Below are positions 19,365 through 33,150 of a stretch of 64,000 nt of DNA, piece after piece. The stretch spans positions 1 to 64,000 of the forward strand of contig JASXSV010000013.1 of the NCBI GenBank assembly GCA_030674915.1, in the 5' to 3' direction. Source of the DNA: Candidatus Endonucleibacter bathymodioli (GTDB lineage Bacteria > Pseudomonadota > Gammaproteobacteria > Pseudomonadales > Endozoicomonadaceae). The position numbers were made by a program, and so were the translations under genes. Below the pieces are notes generated by a model. It worked only from the letters and a program-made list of their open reading frames with translations. It had not been told where the DNA came from and ran no database searches. The stretch's first letter is position 1. Every line of letters begins with the position of its first letter.

Positions 19365-20903
19365 CTACAAAATACTCTGTAAAAAATCATCAAACTCCAA
19401 CGTATCGGCCTTTTCAATAGCAATCTGATCACGTTTCGACTGCTCTGCAACTTGCAAAAAATAACCGTACCTTTCAGTACTCAATGGATTGACTTTAAAT
19501 CGATTATGATGTTTCTCTGACAGATAAATCATCAACTCGGTATAACTAACGTTACGTTTTTTCATCTCAGTCACTAATTGCGCAGAAGGAGTTTTACTAA
19601 CATTGACAAGCTTTTCTTTCTGCACACCAAGACTATCCAAATAACAGCTAGAACCAGCAGCAGAGTTCATCAGCGCAGCAATCGGCTCCATGACTTCAAG
19701 CAACTCCCTCCCCCACGTGGATAACAAAACAGAATCACCCATACGATCCAATAACAGTCCAGGAAAACGACCTTCCAATACTGATTTCCTAAAGTTACTC
19801 GTCACACTCCTAGCCTCTTTCTCCATCATGAAATTGCTTTTTTCAAGTGCACAGTAGACAAGAAAAACATCAAGAAAGTGCACATCAGAACGGCTGATAC
19901 CCATCCCTTCAAAAGGGTTCATATCCAGACAGCGAACCTCAATATACTCAACCCCACCCCTGCTAAGAGTTGTTATTGGTCTCTCCCCTAAGCCAGCGTT
20001 CCTCTTCGGGCGAATGGTTCCGTAATACTCATTTTCAATCTGCAATAGATTGGCATTTAACTGCAGATACTCTCCATCGACTTTCACCCCTGTTTTCAAA
20101 TAGGGACCATACGGAGTCCGTATTGCTTTCCAAAGACTGCTTACATATTCACCAAGAGTGTTGTAGCAAATATTCAAAGACGACTGAGTGTTGTTAATAT
20201 AGCCCACATCACTCATTCGCAGAGATGTAGCGTAAGGCAAATACAATGTGTCCGTGCTGAAGACTTCAAGCCCTGAGCCTCCAGCTCCATCACCAAAGAA
20301 ACTTTTACTAACTACTGGTGATGCACCAAATAGATACATCAAAAACCATTCATATCGTCTAAAATTGCGGATTAAATCGAGATAACCCTGAGACGTCTCT
20401 CGTCCCGTCAAAGCCCAAAATTCCGTAGGCAGTGAAAAATTATAATGCAAACCTGCAATGGTTTGCATAGCAGCGCCATAACGATGTGATAATCCCTTCC
20501 TATAAACAGTTTTCATCCTACCAATATTGGATTTGCCGTACTCTGCAATAGGTATTTGTCTTTCTTTATTCAAAACACAAGGCATACTACCCACCCAAAG
20601 CAACTCTTCTCCCAAATTTTGAACTGTGAAACGGTGTAAATCCTCCAAAAAGGCTAGAAGATCATCCAACCCACAACAAACTGGCGTAATATATTCCAGC
20701 AACGCCTCAGAAAAATCGGTTGTTATATATGGATGAGTCAGCGCTTTTCCAAAAACTTCAGGGTGGGATTTTAGCGATAATTCTGCTTTTTTTGAAACTC
20801 GCAACCCTTCTCGCTCTATCCCATGGCGAATACTACAAAGCAGGTGTTTATTTTCTGAAAGCCCTAGCAACTCTAGACGGGCCTTATAAAGAGCTGTCAA
20901 CAT
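19365..20903 (-). CDS. gshA: Glutamate-cysteine ligase (first step of glutathione synthesis)
   Basis: Joins L-glutamate and L-cysteine using ATP to make gamma-glutamylcysteine. This is the proteobacterial type 1 enzyme: GIEREGLRVS near the start (metal/nucleotide glutamates), LTHPYITTDFSEALLEYITP, QTIAGLHYNFSLP, YLPYATSLRMSDVGY, LQIENEYYGTIRPKR and GGVEYIEVRCLDMNPFEGMGI are all family signatures. From ATG 20903 the protein is 512 residues (E. coli 518); a TTG nine bases upstream would add MES and is less likely. No gshB is in the window. Confidence 0.96.
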   Translation of the reverse strand: MLTALYKARLELLGLSENKHLLCSIRHGIEREGLRVSKKAELSLKSHPEVFGKALTHPYITTDFSEALLEYITPVCCGLDDLLAFLEDLHRFTVQNLGEELLWVGSMPCVLNKERQIPIAEYGKSNIGRMKTVYRKGLSHRYGAAMQTIAGLHYNFSLPTEFWALTGRETSQGYLDLIRNFRRYEWFLMYLFGASPVVSKSFFGDGAGGSGLEVFSTDTLYLPYATSLRMSDVGYINNTQSSLNICYNTLGEYVSSLWKAIRTPYGPYLKTGVKVDGEYLQLNANLLQIENEYYGTIRPKRNAGLGERPITTLSRGGVEYIEVRCLDMNPFEGMGISRSDVHFLDVFLVYCALEKSNFMMEKEARSVTSNFRKSVLEGRFPGLLLDRMGDSVLLSTWGRELLEVMEPIAALMNSAAGSSCYLDSLGVQKEKLVNVSKTPSAQLVTEMKKRNVSYTELMIYLSEKHHNRFKVNPLSTERYGYFLQVAEQSKRDQIAIEKADTLEFDDFLQSIL

Positions 20904-21259
20904 AGATTCCAAATGATTTTCTAATTTAAAAATAAAACTGCACCTGCATCACCTCATAAAACTTCTGCACTGTGCAATTATATGCTGCACTTAACGATAA
21001 TGCATGCTCGGCTTTCATTGAAGATGCGAGGCTATTAACCAATATCAATAACCTCAAATTTACTCCTCGTAGACTTATGCAGCCTCTTTCGTTTCTGCCT
21101 ACCCACACCTCCAATGGAAACCGGTACAGAGGCGAGCTCCCTTCCCGCCACCTAAAAAAAACACCTCACTATCCCACAGAAAATCACTAACCTGCTACTA
21201 CAACCCCCATATTCGCGCCTCACCAGGAAGACACAAAACACTTAACTCGCCCACCAGCA
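20904..21259. other. Gap between tex and gshA with one repeat copy
   Basis: Holds the repeat at 21008-21128 and otherwise nothing I recognise. Both flanking genes run on the minus strand, so the gshA terminator is elsewhere and the gshA promoter should lie here. Confidence 0.5.
21008..21128 (-). repeat. PIR copy, long form, inverted and degenerate
   Basis: Plus-strand left end is CTTTCATTGAAGATGCGAG and right end CCCACACCTCCAATGG; minus-strand interior gives TAGGCAGAAACGAAAGAGGC. Confidence 0.65.
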
Positions 21260-23596
21260 TTACTTACGCATCTTCTTTGCCCCAGCAAACAGCTCAGCGA
21301 AAGTACCTACAGTGATTTCTGTTTTTTCCCTCGCGCTCTTTTTACTACGATTATTATTCGATGAAACCTTTGTCTGCGCCCCTCCATCTTTGTTTTTTGT
21401 CCCCCTTTGAACGCTCTCATCAGCAGAATCGGCCATACGCATCGTCAATCCTATTCGCTTCCTACTGACATCAACTCCCATGACTTTCACCTTGACGATG
21501 TCTCCAGCTTTAACCACTTCTCGTGGATCTTTTACGAAACTTTCAGACAACGCACTTATATGAACTAAACCATCTTGATGCACACCGATATCTACAAACG
21601 CACCAAAATTAGTAACATTGGTTACCGAACCTTCCAGCTCCATATTCAGTTTTAAATCCCGAATATCCTCAACTCCTTCCTTAAACTCCGCAGCTTTAAA
21701 CCCTGGTCTTGGGTCACGACCAGGCTTATCAAGCTCTGAAATAATATCTATTACTGTGGGAACCCCAAACTTATCATTCGTGTAATCACTAGGCACCAGC
21801 GCTTTTAAAAATGCACTATCGCCAATTAAACCTCTGACATCTCTGTCATAACGTGCTGCAATTTGCTCGACAAGAGGATACGCTTCAGGATGAACAGCAG
21901 AGCTATCCAAAGGGTTATCGCCACCCATAACACGTAAAAAACCTGCCGCTTGCTCAAAAGCCTTAGGACCAAAACGATCAACCTTCTTCAAGTCTTCACG
22001 AGTCTTAAAAACACCGCTTTTGTCACGAAGAGAAACAATATTATCGGCGATAGTTCGACTTAAACCTGATACTCGAGACAACAGAACTCCTGATGCACTG
22101 TTCACGTCGACTCCTACCGCATTTACGCAATCTTCAACAACAGCCTCCAAAGATCGAGAGAGCTGTGTTTGACTTACATCATGCTGGTACTGTCCAACAC
22201 CAATGGCCTTAGGCTCTATTTTTACTAGCTCGGCAAGCGGGTCTTGCAATCTGCGAGCAATAGAAACGGCACCCCGGAAAACAACATCCAAGTCTGGGAA
22301 TTCACGAGCAGCCAGTTCAGAAGCAGAATACACCGACGCCCCCGCTTCACTTACAACAATGCGCGTTAAACCAAGCTTAGGATAACTTTTCATGAGTTCC
22401 GCCACCAGCCTATCCGTTTCCCTAGACCCAGTTCCGTTACCAATACTTACCAGTTCCACTTTGTGAGTCAGACATAAAGTTGCCAGCATTCCCAAAGCCT
22501 CTTTCCATTTTTTTCTAGGAGCATGAGGGAAAATAGTAGCATGCTCGACCAACTTCCCAGTGCCGTCAACAACAGCTACTTTAACACCTGTACGTAACCC
22601 AGGGTCCAAACCAATCGTTGGTCTCAACCCCGCTGGAGCCGCCAGTAGCAAGTCTCCCAGGTTTTTTGCAAAAACAGTAATAGCTTCACTTTCCGATCTC
22701 TCACGCAAACGAGTCATTAACTCTGCTTCCATCTGGCTTAGCAGCTTAACCCTCCAAGTCCAGCGTACTGCTTCTTTTAGCCAAGCATCAGCAGCACGTC
22801 CTTGATCTGAAATACCCCAAAAATCCGCAACCATGAGCTCACAAGGATGGGCTTCACTCCTGTCTTCCGGCTCTCCTTTAAGGTGAATACTGGCCTGCAA
22901 GAAACCTTCATTGCGACCACGGAAAATAGCTAGCGCACGATGAGAAGGTACAAGTTTAATCGACTCATCATACTCAAAGTAATCTCGGAACTTGGCTCCC
23001 TCCTCTTCTTTGCCCTCTATAGCAACGCTTTTTAGTAACCCCTCCTCCCACAGGAACTCTCGTAATTTACCCAAAACTTCCGCATTTTCACTAAAGCGCT
23101 CCATCAAAATATAACGCGCGCCCTCAAGAGCAGCCTTGACATCTACGACTCCTAGATCTTCATTAATATAACCAACTGCCTCCTCCTCCGGAGACAGTGT
23201 AGGATTATCAAATAACTCATCAGCCAAAGGCTCCAGCCCAGCTTCTCTGGCAATTTGAGCTTTCGTGCGCCGCTTGGGCTTATAGGGCAAGTAAAGATCT
23301 TCCAGGCGAGTTTTAGTATCAGCAACCTGAATATCCCTTTCAAGCTCCGGTGTCATTTTTTCCTGATCAGTGATGCTCTTGATAATAACCTGCCGCCTCT
23401 CTTCCAGCTCCCTTAAATAACGCAGTCTTTCTTCCAATGTTCGCAACTGAGTATCATCTAAACCCTCTGTCGCTTCTTTTCTATATCGTGCAATAAAAGG
23501 CACCGTAGAGCCATCGTCCAGCAGATTAACTGCACAGATCACTTGAGACTCATTAACACCCAGCTCTTCGGCAATACGCTGAGATATGATATTCAT
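21260..23596 (-). CDS. tex: Tex/YhgF RNA-binding transcription accessory protein
   Basis: A 778-residue cytoplasmic nucleic-acid-binding protein, the usual length for Tex. Domains in order: N-terminal helical Tex_N ([36 protein letters not shown]), a YqgF/RuvC-like fold ([22 protein letters not shown], about 330-460), helix-hairpin-helix motifs ([43 protein letters not shown]) and a C-terminal S1 domain ([26 protein letters not shown], about 650-720), then a Lys/Ser-rich tail. Tex affects transcription and toxin expression in Bordetella and Pseudomonas and stress survival elsewhere; the exact role is debated. No clear Shine-Dalgarno before ATG 23596. Confidence 0.97.
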   Translation of the reverse strand: MNIISQRIAEELGVNESQVICAVNLLDDGSTVPFIARYRKEATEGLDDTQLRTLEERLRYLRELEERRQVIIKSITDQEKMTPELERDIQVADTKTRLEDLYLPYKPKRRTKAQIAREAGLEPLADELFDNPTLSPEEEAVGYINEDLGVVDVKAALEGARYILMERFSENAEVLGKLREFLWEEGLLKSVAIEGKEEEGAKFRDYFEYDESIKLVPSHRALAIFRGRNEGFLQASIHLKGEPEDRSEAHPCELMVADFWGISDQGRAADAWLKEAVRWTWRVKLLSQMEAELMTRLRERSESEAITVFAKNLGDLLLAAPAGLRPTIGLDPGLRTGVKVAVVDGTGKLVEHATIFPHAPRKKWKEALGMLATLCLTHKVELVSIGNGTGSRETDRLVAELMKSYPKLGLTRIVVSEAGASVYSASELAAREFPDLDVVFRGAVSIARRLQDPLAELVKIEPKAIGVGQYQHDVSQTQLSRSLEAVVEDCVNAVGVDVNSASGVLLSRVSGLSRTIADNIVSLRDKSGVFKTREDLKKVDRFGPKAFEQAAGFLRVMGGDNPLDSSAVHPEAYPLVEQIAARYDRDVRGLIGDSAFLKALVPSDYTNDKFGVPTVIDIISELDKPGRDPRPGFKAAEFKEGVEDIRDLKLNMELEGSVTNVTNFGAFVDIGVHQDGLVHISALSESFVKDPREVVKAGDIVKVKVMGVDVSRKRIGLTMRMADSADESVQRGTKNKDGGAQTKVSSNNNRSKKSAREKTEITVGTFAELFAGAKKMRK

Positions 23597-23629
23597 AAAA
23601 CTTACTCATACTTACTGAGAAATAAACAC

Positions 23630-23729
23630 TATACCCATGCCACTTTTGAAGGCGTGAGGGTTGCTGACAACTAGCTCATGGGCTTCGCTAGTTTATCGCT
23701 TACTCTCACCCTTCGTGGGAACGGATATG
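23630..23729 (-). repeat. PIR copy, long form, inverted
   Basis: Starts TATACCCATGCCACTTTTGA and ends CTCACCCTTCGTGGGAACGG. Minus-strand interior shows GCGATAAACTAGCGAAG and CCCATGAG. Lies just downstream of pckA and upstream of tex. Confidence 0.8.
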
Positions 23730-23885
23730 CTCTACAAACTTCATTAGAAAAACCAACCAATAGCGTTCAACTATGCTTGGCTTAGTACAGCTATCCCTAA
23801 CTCCCAGGGAAAACATCTTCCCTAATTTTCCAATAACTTTGACAACACTCTTCCAGCAACATAATGCTGTAACCGCAGACAATGA

Positions 23886-25514
23886 TCAACCAAGCTTAGG
23901 ACCTACACTCACTAATGCCAACCCTTCTGGCGTATCAGTAAACTTCACAAAATTGTCAATAAAACGCTTAGCCAGATCTCTAGCTTTGCGATCCCATTCG
24001 CCTTTATCCTGATAAGTCTCCCTAGGATCCAAAATGGCACTATCAACTCCATTGACACTCTTTGGAATGTGCAGGCCAAAATACGGCAAAACAGATGTTT
24101 CTATATCGTCAATAGATCCATCCAAAATGGCGTCAATAACCGCACGCGTTGCATGAATAGATATACGCTGCCCAGTACCATTCCAACCTGTATTAACCAT
24201 ATAAGCCGTGGCACCATTCTCCTCCATTTTCTTAACCAGCTCACGGGCATACTGGGTAGGGTGCAAGCTTAAAAAAGCCTCACCAAAACAAGCAGAAAAA
24301 GCTGGCGTAGGCTCGATTATACCAAGCTCAGTCCCCGCTAGTTTAGCAGTGAAGCCTGACAAAAAATGATATTTCGTTTGCTCTGGAGTCAGTTTCGCAA
24401 CCGGGGGTAAAACACCAAAAGCATCAGCAGTAAGAAAAATAACTTTCTTTGCATGACCCGCTTTGGAAACCGGCTTTACAATATTTTCCATATGATAAAT
24501 AGGATAAGACACCCTCGCATTCTCTGTTTTCGATGCATCATCAAAATCAATTTCACCCTGCTCGTCTACGACAACATTCTCCAATAAAGCATCTCGGCGT
24601 ATAGCCTGATATATTTCCGGTTCATTATTTTTATCTAACCTAACCGTCTTTGCGTAACACCCTCCTTCAAAATTAAAGACTCCATCATCATCCCAACCAT
24701 GCTCATCATCGCCAATCAGTGCCCGTTTTTTGTCTGCGGACAGCGTTGTTTTTCCTGTACCTGACAAACCAAAGAAAATAGCAACATCTCCTTCTCTACC
24801 TACATTAGCGGAACAGTGCATAGAAGCCATTCCATTTAAAGGCAGCAAGTAGTTCATCATAGAAAACAGCCCTTTCTTCATTTCACCACCGTACCAGGTA
24901 CCACCTATCAGCTGAATCCTTTCTGAGAAGTTGAAAGCTACAAAATTTTTAGAGTTCAGCCCCTGCTCTCTCCAGTCTGGATTAATGCATTTTGCACCAT
25001 TCATAACCAAAAAATCTGGCTCAAACATAACCAGTTCTTCTGGATCTGGACGAATAAACATATTCTTAACAAAATGTGCCTGCCAAGCCACCTCTGTAAT
25101 AAAACGCACTTTCAGGCGACTATCTAAGCTAGCACCGCAATAACCATCAATAACAAACACCCTTTTACCAGACAACTGCTTAGTCACAAGTCGATGCAAG
25201 TGACTCCATACCTTACTGCTAATTGCCTTATTATCATTCTCTCCCTGGTCAGACCACCAAACGGTGCTTTCTGTGAGCTTATCCCGAACAATATATTTAT
25301 CTTTGGGCGAGCGCCCAGTGAAGACTCCTGTATCAACAGCAACGGCTCCTAAGTTCGTGATAACACCTCTCTCAAAACCTTCTAGCTCCAACTGCGTCTC
25401 TTCAGCGAACAACTGCTCGTACGAAGGATTATAAACAACCTCCTGAACTCTCTGAATACCAACCTCAGCCAAAGCTGATGCATGCATTTCAAACTGTATA
25501 TCTTCTTGGCTCAT
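23886..25514 (-). CDS. pckA: Phosphoenolpyruvate carboxykinase (ATP)
   Basis: Converts oxaloacetate and ATP to phosphoenolpyruvate, CO2 and ADP, the entry to gluconeogenesis. From ATG 25514 ([10 protein letters not shown], upstream TAGGG) the protein is 542 residues, matching E. coli (540); a further 15 upstream codons are open but not family-like. Signatures: [34 protein letters not shown], the P-loop [38 protein letters not shown] and [15 protein letters not shown]. It follows hslO on the same strand with a 176-bp gap, the same neighbours as in Pseudomonas, which suggests that gluconeogenic substrates such as amino acids matter to this organism (inference). Confidence 0.98.
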   Translation of the reverse strand: MSQEDIQFEMHASALAEVGIQRVQEVVYNPSYEQLFAEETQLELEGFERGVITNLGAVAVDTGVFTGRSPKDKYIVRDKLTESTVWWSDQGENDNKAISSKVWSHLHRLVTKQLSGKRVFVIDGYCGASLDSRLKVRFITEVAWQAHFVKNMFIRPDPEELVMFEPDFLVMNGAKCINPDWREQGLNSKNFVAFNFSERIQLIGGTWYGGEMKKGLFSMMNYLLPLNGMASMHCSANVGREGDVAIFFGLSGTGKTTLSADKKRALIGDDEHGWDDDGVFNFEGGCYAKTVRLDKNNEPEIYQAIRRDALLENVVVDEQGEIDFDDASKTENARVSYPIYHMENIVKPVSKAGHAKKVIFLTADAFGVLPPVAKLTPEQTKYHFLSGFTAKLAGTELGIIEPTPAFSACFGEAFLSLHPTQYARELVKKMEENGATAYMVNTGWNGTGQRISIHATRAVIDAILDGSIDDIETSVLPYFGLHIPKSVNGVDSAILDPRETYQDKGEWDRKARDLAKRFIDNFVKFTDTPEGLALVSVGPKLG

Positions 25515-25690
25515 AACAAGAAATACCCTAATCAAATGAGTACTATCTAAGCACCACATAAAAACATATTGCAGCAGAGGAGCATCTTACTGCTTCGATT
25601 ACATCTTCCTTATCTGAAGATATCGGCGCACCAGCTGCGCTCATTTATCACTTACCGTTGTATCCCATTACTCTGTACATACAAACATAA

Positions 25691-26575
25691 TCAGTGTAAA
25701 CGTAACCCGTGGCTATTGAAAATTCTCATAATATCTTTAGCGTCGAAACTGTACTGTCTATTGCAAAATTGGCAATCCATATCAATGCGACCCTGCTCAC
25801 GAATAACTGAGTCAGCTTCCTTTCTGCCAATGCTCTTAATAATCACATCGCTTCTCTCTCGAGAACAAGTACACTGAAATTTAACCGGCTCACTATCAAA
25901 TACTAAAACCTCTTCTCTATTGTACAGTCTCCTTAGCAAACTTTCAGAATCAAGCTCAAGTAATTCAAGGCTTGAGACAGTATTCGTTAGTGCTGTTATT
26001 CTTATCCAGCACTCGTCTCGATCCAACAAAACATCCTCCTCGCCATTATTATTTTTATATGGCAAGACTTGAAGTAACAAGCCTGATGCTCTCACACCAT
26101 CACTACTCAACCATATACGGGTAGGCAACTGCTCAGACTGAGAAAAGTAATGTTCTAAGCACTCAGACAAGGTCGGCTTATCCATCGGCACAACACCTTG
26201 ATAACGCTGACCTTGATCAGGGTCAATGGTTATAGCAAGCGTACCATTCCCCAATAAATCTGCCACTCCTGACCGCGAACATTCACCACTCCATCGCGCA
26301 AGCACTCGAAATGAGTTTTTATTAGTGCACTCAACCATTAACAATGAAACAGCCCCTGACCCTTTGGCTTGTAACGTCATAAGGCCACTATACTTCAAAG
26401 TATTACTCAAAAGAATCGCCGCCGCTACCAGCTGCCCTAACAGTTCACGGATTACATCCGGGTAACAATGAGCTGCCAGAGCTTCATTTAAGCTATTTTC
26501 AACATAAGCCCTCTCACCGCGAATATGTATGTTCTCAAATAAAAAACGCTGCACAGAATCTCTATTAAATATCAA
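25691..26575 (-). CDS. hslO: Redox-regulated chaperone Hsp33
   Basis: Holdase chaperone switched on by oxidation of a zinc site. The C-terminal zinc ligands are present as CTC...CQFC, with the neighbouring SRER and EEEVLVFD-like family segments (REEVLVFDSEPVKFQCTC). GTLAITIDPDQGQRYQGVVPMD and QSEQLPTRIW in the N-terminal domain are also typical. Homology begins at NRDSVQRFLFEN, so I place the start at TTG 26575 (294 residues; E. coli 292). The only upstream in-frame ATGs lie at 26635 and 26683; the former is inside the palindromic repeat and would add 20 residues without family similarity. The start is therefore uncertain. Followed by pckA. Confidence 0.93.
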   Translation of the reverse strand: MIFNRDSVQRFLFENIHIRGERAYVENSLNEALAAHCYPDVIRELLGQLVAAAILLSNTLKYSGLMTLQAKGSGAVSLLMVECTNKNSFRVLARWSGECSRSGVADLLGNGTLAITIDPDQGQRYQGVVPMDKPTLSECLEHYFSQSEQLPTRIWLSSDGVRASGLLLQVLPYKNNNGEEDVLLDRDECWIRITALTNTVSSLELLELDSESLLRRLYNREEVLVFDSEPVKFQCTCSRERSDVIIKSIGRKEADSVIREQGRIDMDCQFCNRQYSFDAKDIMRIFNSHGLRLH

Positions 26576-26613
26576 ATCATTCGCACCATATAAAAAGATA
26601 AGAGTGTTTGAGT

Positions 26614-26767
26614 ATATACCTATATCCACTCCCATTGAAGGTATGAATAGGCGACAAGCTAGCAAAGCTAGCAAAGCTAGCAAAGCTCCATGAGTTTACT
26701 AACTAGTAGGCGATAGGGGTGAGTGAGAGCAGTCAATAACCGCAAACCATTAATGGCACTGATATAA
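26614..26767 (+). repeat. PIR copy, long form, with internal 9-bp triplication
   Basis: Arms CTCCCATTGAAGGTATGAA and GCAAACCATTAATGGCACT; ends ATATACC and GATATA. The internal block AGCAAAGCT is expanded about threefold (26658-26687). It overlaps the region just upstream of hslO. Confidence 0.85.
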
Positions 26768-27583
26768 CAAGAGTGACTACGGAGAGAAAAAACTATAACT
26801 CAATGTGAAGGTGAGAATGATCACCGTTAGAAAGGTTGATAACTATAAAATGAAGGTAAAACCTGCGAGCCTCAAGGACAGTGCTTTTTCATTTAATATC
26901 TAAGAAAACGGAAAACCGTCAAAAGGCCCTAAAGCGCGCCGGCATGCTAAGAATGGCAGCCTCGGTAACAATACAGCCATCTAGGTTTTTTGTTAAATAC
27001 CCTGGTAATTTTCGTACCGACTTACAAAATGAGGAAGGTTTAATAACGGTGGCGGAAGTAGTTGGTTCTGAGGTCTAATTATATGTATCGACAGGCTTAA
27101 ATGACACCCTGACGCCATTGCATCGATCTTCCCAAGACTCGATACAACTTTGCACCGCGAGTATGATATGCAACTATATGCAGTACACTCACGAGAAAGC
27201 CTAAAAACCCTGTTCCGGTTGACAACACGAATACTCTACCTAAGATGAATCCATATGCACGCTAGGCCAGCTTGATGACTGCATATGACCATACCAAAAT
27301 CCTGTTATTTTACGCCTGTTTCATGCGCTCTATAGCGATACTCTAACATGAATATTTTAATTTCACACGTACACTTTATACACCAATGGCTCCGTGTAAC
27401 ATCGATACTTCTTCCATCATTCTAAGGCCTCCACTACTGAAGTCAAGACAGATGATTTTTTCATAACACACCATGACCGTATGATAATCTAAATCACAGC
27501 TTAACCCACTGCCGAGGAAATATATCAAATTTTGCTTTGTGCCGTATCAAATATTATTCATAAAAATAACTGCTACACTGCAA
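26768..27583. other. Long gap without a recognised gene
   Basis: About 815 bp with no RNA, terminator or gene I can support. A 65-codon plus-strand frame at 26881-27078 has no recognisable similarity. Scattered stops in all frames suggest decayed DNA. Confidence 0.45.
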
Positions 27584-27805
27584 CTAACTGATGCGTTGCA
27601 ATTCTCCCAATGTACCATCATCACCATACGTAATTTCAAAAGTGCCATAGATGCCTTCGCGAGTAACATGCTGGACAAGTATATTATAGGGTAGACTCAT
27701 AGATTGCCCTTCAGTCGTTCTTACTTGCACTCTGTGCTTTAGACCCTTATAAAACTGCAACACTTGATCTGAGCTAAGACTTATTGAAAACACTGCTTTA
27801 GGCAT
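27584..27805 (-). CDS. DUF2835 family protein
   Basis: A 73-residue protein of the gammaproteobacterial DUF2835 family. The pattern F-S-ISLSSDQVLQFYKGLKHRVQVRTTEGQSMSLPYNILVQHVTREGIYGTFEITYGDDG is typical: a PilZ-like small beta fold with a Y-KG turn, an L/P-A-L-like strand and a conserved GI-G-FEI strand near the end. Function unknown for the family. ATG 27805 has a good AAGGA ribosome site. Downstream of and co-oriented with the persulfide dioxygenase-like gene, 89 bp away. Confidence 0.8.
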   Translation of the reverse strand: MPKAVFSISLSSDQVLQFYKGLKHRVQVRTTEGQSMSLPYNILVQHVTREGIYGTFEITYGDDGTLGELQRIS

Positions 27806-27894
27806 AACTAATCCTTCTAAACTATATCCTTTATGGTACTGATTTTACTCTACAAAAATCTCGACTATAAAAGATTAACACCTTGTTTTTCCGG

Positions 27895-28593
27895 TCAATC
27901 AATATATCCGCACTTTAAATTTGCCGGAACAGCAATATCCATCATTTTTGGACGAGCTAGCTTTAACTCATTCATTAACTGACAGTATTGCTCTGCATTG
28001 GCAACTTGCAATCTTGGGTTATGACGCTTCTCTTCCCCAATAGTACTTACAGTCCACCCTTTATAATCGTGACCAGGATAAACTTTCGTGCCTTCAGGTA
28101 GCTGGAGCAATTTATCAAATAAACTATGATATTGCGCAAGAGCGCTGCCACTTTGAAAGTCGGTTCTCCCAGTACTGCGAATCAATAAGGTATCACCAGA
28201 AAACAACTTACGATCATTACCGTTGTCAATAAAAAAACTATAGGAATCATCGGTATGCCCAGGCGTATAAAGACTCTTGATCTGATAATGGCCAAAGTGA
28301 ATGAAATCACCATCAGAAATATGCCTAGAAACTCCACCAGCCTGTGATTCTTGGCCTTGCACAATGTCGCAATTGGTAGCTGCTGCTAGTTTCGCAGCAG
28401 CCGTTATGTGATCGGCATGAGTATGGGTTTCCATACACGCTATTAATTGTAAGCTCAACTCGTCAAATAACCGAAGGTAAGCGTCAGTGTGTCCCTGAAC
28501 AGAATCAATAATAATGGCTTGTTGCGTTTTCTCATCCGCAAGAATATAAGTGTACGTCGATGTTTCTGCATCAAATAATTGTCTGAACAGCAT
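27895..28593 (-). CDS. Metallo-beta-lactamase fold persulfide dioxygenase-like protein (ETHE1/Blh type)
   Basis: A 232-residue cytoplasmic metallohydrolase-fold protein. It carries the THTHADH motif (residues 56-62), TPGHTDDSYSF, FSGDTLLIRSTGRTDFQ and YPGHDYKGWTVSTIGEEK, the set found in ETHE1-type persulfide dioxygenases, mononuclear iron enzymes that oxidise glutathione persulfide to sulfite. The GRTDFQ and GHDYKG segments separate it from glyoxalase II. No rhodanese or sulfide:quinone reductase is adjacent. With gshA nearby in the genome a glutathione persulfide substrate is plausible (inference). It occupies the place after rpoC where rpsL is usually found. Confidence 0.85.
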   Translation of the reverse strand: MLFRQLFDAETSTYTYILADEKTQQAIIIDSVQGHTDAYLRLFDELSLQLIACMETHTHADHITAAAKLAAATNCDIVQGQESQAGGVSRHISDGDFIHFGHYQIKSLYTPGHTDDSYSFFIDNGNDRKLFSGDTLLIRSTGRTDFQSGSALAQYHSLFDKLLQLPEGTKVYPGHDYKGWTVSTIGEEKRHNPRLQVANAEQYCQLMNELKLARPKMMDIAVPANLKCGYID

Positions 28594-28875
28594 AGCAACA
28601 TCCCGGAGAAATCTTGTTGGCTAACTACATATGCCTGCCGCTCAGCTCCACCACCTAATTAAGCAAAACAATTTATAGCTATTTTACTTGAAAATTCAGG
28701 AGTGCTGACTTCACCCCTTACACCAAACACCTTCATCGCCAGCTACTTTAGATATACACCAGCCCCACCTGAGATTATTGACAGATCTCGCTCACCCTAA
28801 TCACCCAATACTCGTAGGCTCATAGGGTTTCACTCCTTTATAGTTTACTGCGCCATAACGACGGTAACAACGTTC

Positions 28876-33090
<4,215 letters not shown>

Positions 33091-33150
33091 AATCGTCTAT
33101 CCTCACGGTGCAAAGCTACCTTCTCAGACAGCTTCAGCCACATGCTTGCA

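Noticed and set aside
26881..27078. 65-codon plus-strand frame in the long gap after hslO
   Set aside because: No family likeness, no ribosome site and unusual composition; left as non-coding.
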